Assembly: GCF_008831285.2 (NCBI RefSeq)
Contig: NC_045151.1
Span: forward strand, 5,159,682 to 5,223,681
Direction: 5' to 3'
Length of the DNA stretch: 64,000 bases
DNA from: Nymphaea colorata
Lineage: Eukaryota > Streptophyta > Magnoliopsida > Nymphaeales > Nymphaeaceae
The translations under genes were made by a program, and so were the position numbers. Below are positions 60,485-64,000 of this stretch, one piece after another (position 1 is the stretch's first letter; each line of letters begins with the position of its first letter). Below the pieces are notes generated by a model, which saw only the letters and a list, made by a program, of their open reading frames with translations, made no database searches and was not told where the DNA came from.

Positions 60485-63400
60485 TTATATTCTATTACTA
60501 TCTATCTCTTTGGGAGTACATGGATAGCAATGCTTAAACTGATTCCCAAAGGCTTCTCTTGGAATTTCCAAGAGAATGTTCTCTGTTTTCTTTTTTTGTT
60601 TCAAATAGTTTTTCCTATTGTATTTCTCTATAGTGCTTTTCATTTTAATATTGAATGAACTCAGTTCCATCATTGGCATGAATTGGTTCATATAAGAAGA
60701 GGCCGATGAGTTTTTAGTCCTAAACAGCCTTGGATTTTGGCATCGGTTCAAGATCTGGAATATGGTAAGTGAACTCACAATATTGTGTAAGCTAATCATC
60801 AATAAACTTAGTTGTTTGAGTGCTTCTCATTGATCATCTTCTCTATACAGATTCATATTTCTGCTAATTTAGACAAAAACAGAAGACAGCACAATCACTG
60901 CATCAATCAAGGAGATCCAAGATCTGAGTGTTGTCTTCAATAGTTGTAATGCTTCATACATGCCATTCTATACTTGGTGATCAAGATCTCCTAGTTGTTC
61001 ACTTGTAACAGTTCTTATATTTTCGACTTCCATAGTAACAAATATATGACTCTTCTGCACATAGGGCTAGCTGGCATAGCAGTGGAGGACCATAGTGAGA
61101 TGAAAACAGCAGTGAAGTTGATGATCGAAAATATGATGATGCAAATAAGAACAGCTATGGAGCAATAGAAAGAGAGCAATGATGAATCATCAGTTGTAAA
61201 TATGTGGTTTAACTATTATAAGAACCAATTAGTTTAGTAAAATGACTTTTTGTGGTGACATTTTAGTATGACAACATATCTATTATTCAGTAATGACCTT
61301 CATCTTTTTACAATGGTTTTTATATATTACTAAATATTCTCATCATTATGTTAATTTTTTTCTCACCTGGTCACATATTGAAGTTTTGGCAAGCTCATTG
61401 TATGCTTGGTATAACACAATGAGATGATCATGAACTAAGGCATTATGGAATTAGAAAAGGTAAAAATATAACCTTTAATGTCTTATTTTTCATCTTCAAG
61501 CGGAATTTACTTTGAAGGTTGAAAGTAGTCAAAAGAATATTTGCTTTTGTCAACATAGTGCTTTCTAGAGCTCTACAACATAATCTAGAAGAAAGTCTAA
61601 TTTTGTTTTTAATTTTTATCCTGGATAATAGGACAATTCAGTTCAAATTTTTAGTATGACTTTTTCTATGGTTGGTTGCAAGAGGGTGGTGTGAACAACA
61701 GTCTATGGAAGAAAATTTTGATGAAAGTTGGACCTTTGTTTGAGACTGATGTTGATTGTCTTCTAGAAGGTATCGTAATGATTCAGTTGATAGTATTAGT
61801 TGGTTGACAATCTAAGGAGTGATTTCTTTGTCTTTTTCACACATCCTTATGCATGCTCTCACATGTTGTTTGTTAGTTTATTAAACTATTATGATGTCAT
61901 TGTCAACAAATGGTAAACCGTATCATATAGGCAGCCATCACATCTGGGAGGATTTTTCTGGTGTTTTTAGGACGGTAGACTGTAGCGGTGAATAAAGCAC
62001 CGTAAGGAGAAACTTTAACCAAATGGTCAACAACCTCTGCCGCTCGAGGATTGGTTGTCAATTCCTACGACTTAGCCCATTGGAAAGAGAGTTCCTCATG
62101 AGAACTTTCCCATCAAACGGTTGGCAATTGAATTGCCCACGGCTTTAGGGAGGTTTTGCCATGGTGAGAACCGACGTTGGAAAATCCACATCTTTCACTA
62201 ACTTTTTTTTTTCTTCTTCTTTTTCTCAAAGTTTTGCTAGTTGTTTCTACCTTAGTAGGCTCCACAGTTTATTGATACCTAACCTGCTAGGTCCTCGTTC
62301 ATACGTAAGCTGGTAGGTCCTCACAGAAATAAGTTTTGAAAGTTCAGTTTCAAAATAATGCACGCGTATTATGATCTTTTACGCATATAAATGTATGTAT
62401 ACATATATCACAATGGTGATGGGAATATGTCATCGTCGAGGGGGCATCGTTCACGTGAAGGGCGGTCAGCTCATGTTCGGAGGCCACGTATCGTTCTTCC
62501 ATGCCAAGCTTTCCTTGCAAAGTGGAGGGGACAGAGTTGCAGCGGCAAACAAGCCCACGAGGACGGACAGTTGCCAACTCTTCGAGGACAACATCCTTTT
62601 TTAAATGTAGATGTCTCTTGATGGTTGCTTTATGCGCAACGTGGCTTCTCCATTTCCTTTCAGACTGCAATAAAGCAAACACCGATCTTCTTCTTCTTCT
62701 TCTTCCTCCTCTTCTGCATCCAACGCTTCCACGTACCCAATTGCCTCACAGGCGACCCCTTGGTCCTTCACTCTGTACTCTGTAGCCGTTCTGTTATTTC
62801 CGTGGATTCTTTCCCAATATGATGGACAACACAATTATTGCAAGAAGTAAAGCGATAATAACATCTCATTCAAATTCGTACAGATAACTTTATGAATGGA
62901 ATTAGTGGGGCTAGCTAGCTGCTCACTGGTCAAAAGCATCGACTTATTGAGTCACATGAATGTGTTGTGAATTGGTAGAAAATATCGAAATATCAATTAA
63001 AAAATAATAATTTAGTGAAAGTTCTCACAAACTGAAACGTGGCACTTTTTGCTTCTAGCCATCCATTTAATTTACTGGGCAACGACTCAATCATAGATGC
63101 GCACGTGATAAACTGTAAGGCCGGAAGTGAAGTATGAGACGGCTGGGTAACTCTTACCAAGCCTACAAGACTTCTGCAAGGAGTTCATTTCCAAAAAAGT
63201 GGAGGTTTCGGAGCTTTGCTAGCGTGGCTATTGTTAACCGAGTTACTGGCAGTTGGAAGTCAAAGCTAGTTATATGCATATTTCTCTGCATGCACAAAAA
63301 CAAAAATATATAAAGACCAAAAGTAATGATAAAGTGAAAAAAAAAAGGTTTTGAAAAAGACAAAAAAGGAGACTTTTTAAAAGTGAAAAAAGACTGAAAA

Positions 63401-63845
63401 GCACATTCATTATCAAAAAGTTTTTAAATACTCCAATGCTTTTCTTTTTTGGAGGGGTGTATAGTTATTGCGTGCATAGAGTTGTGCAAACAACTCGATC
63501 TCGCATAGGAAAGAGAGGTTTTAGGTGATTCAAGAAGACCAAAAGTCACAGGTGCACTAGATCTTCATTACTTGAGAAAAAAAAAACTATTACTGGAAAT
63601 GTTATTCCCCTTGAAATAGACAACTCTAGGACATTGCCGCAACTACTGCATATTACAATAGTACCGCTGAATACCATCTTTTTTTCTAGCCTATCATATT
63701 GGGATGACGCTCCACACTCCTCTAATATTTTATAAAGTCAAATGCTTTATTAAGCTATCATGCTAAAATTTAAGTGGAGCTAAAAGTCTCTAAACCGAGG
63801 AGCACGAACTTTTTAAGTATTTAACAAAAGAAATCCTTTTTATCT
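60485..63845. other. No gene recognised
   Basis: Mostly AT-rich. 60554-60576 is a perfect 11-bp-arm palindrome (TTCTCTTGGAA, one base, then its complement). 61950-62200 has several overlapping inverted words (for example GGAAAGAGAGTTC against GAGAACTTTCC). 62350-62840 is GC-richer with open frames on both strands (110 codons at 62350-62682 minus, 94 at 62501-62785 plus), but none has a motif; the run of Glu at 62601-62834 minus is a CTT repeat. Confidence 0.5.
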
Positions 63846-63868
63846 GTGTGTGTGTGTGTGTGTGTGTA
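63846..63868. repeat. (TG)n microsatellite
   Basis: About 11 TG units. Confidence 0.97.
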
Positions 63869-64000
63869 TCACATCATCACACTACGGTGAAATCCACTAA
63901 ATATTTAGTTAGTGTATTTAACCTCTTGTAACCTAAATATTGTGTTCAAATATTTTAAAATGTATATTAATTACCAATATCTATTCAACATTTTTAAAAG

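Noticed and set aside
62350-62840. GC-richer open frames near the right end as a host gene
   Set aside because: Frames are open on both strands, without known motif or clear splice signals; one contains a CTT microsatellite.

Overview
The window looks like intergenic DNA of a plant nuclear genome, made almost entirely of nested, decayed transposable elements. The organism is called a land plant from the element families: a Tat-type Ty3/gypsy retrotransposon with ~3.3 kb LTRs and archaeal-type RNase H, Ty1/copia elements with a tRNA-Met primer site, a FAR1-like Mutator transposase, a CACTA TNP2-like transposase, and hAT elements with 8-bp target duplications. I cannot name the species. No intact host gene was found, and no RNA gene or CRISPR array. 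No coding region longer than about 160 codons is open; all recognisable transposon proteins carry stops and frameshifts.

Layout. 1-5355: end of a plus-strand gypsy pol, followed by AT-rich sequence that may be its 3' UTR and a large LTR. 5356-26318: a minus-strand Tat-type element bounded by LTRs A and C and a perfect AAGAA target duplication (5351-5355, 26319-26323). Inside it, a ~5.1 kb block (part of the LTR plus the 3' half of pol) has been tandemly duplicated, giving a third, truncated LTR (B) and two copies of the integrase/RNase H region. Its coding order, read right to left, is leader ORF (possible plant mobile domain), gag, protease, RT, RNase H, integrase. 26324-28869: T-rich continuation of the target sequence, starting with a good 5' splice site.

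28870-31941: plus-strand copia relic (integrase, RT, RNase H, 3' LTR). 33544-34675: hAT-type non-autonomous element with perfect TSD. 35220-39015: plus-strand FAR1/Mutator transposase relic, split by a ~1.5 kb insert and by a hAT-like fragment. 39020-41667: a truncated LTR of the same Tat family in the opposite orientation. 41668-45140: microsatellite and unrecognised sequence. 45225-47268: minus-strand CACTA TNP2 relic; a candidate CACTA terminus lies at 52588-52602 and the DNA between holds a 113-bp tandem duplication, a long hairpin and exon-like fragments.

53058-60484: minus-strand copia element with both LTRs and a tRNA-Met primer site; its 5' LTR is split exactly at the TATA box by a 2.6 kb hAT-type element (57656-60276). 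60485-64000: no gene recognised.

The main interest is structural: three scales of tandem duplication nested in one retrotransposon, repeat amplification inside its LTR, a leader ORF, and insertions at or near promoter TATA boxes. All family assignments come from reading motifs by eye; no database search was possible.
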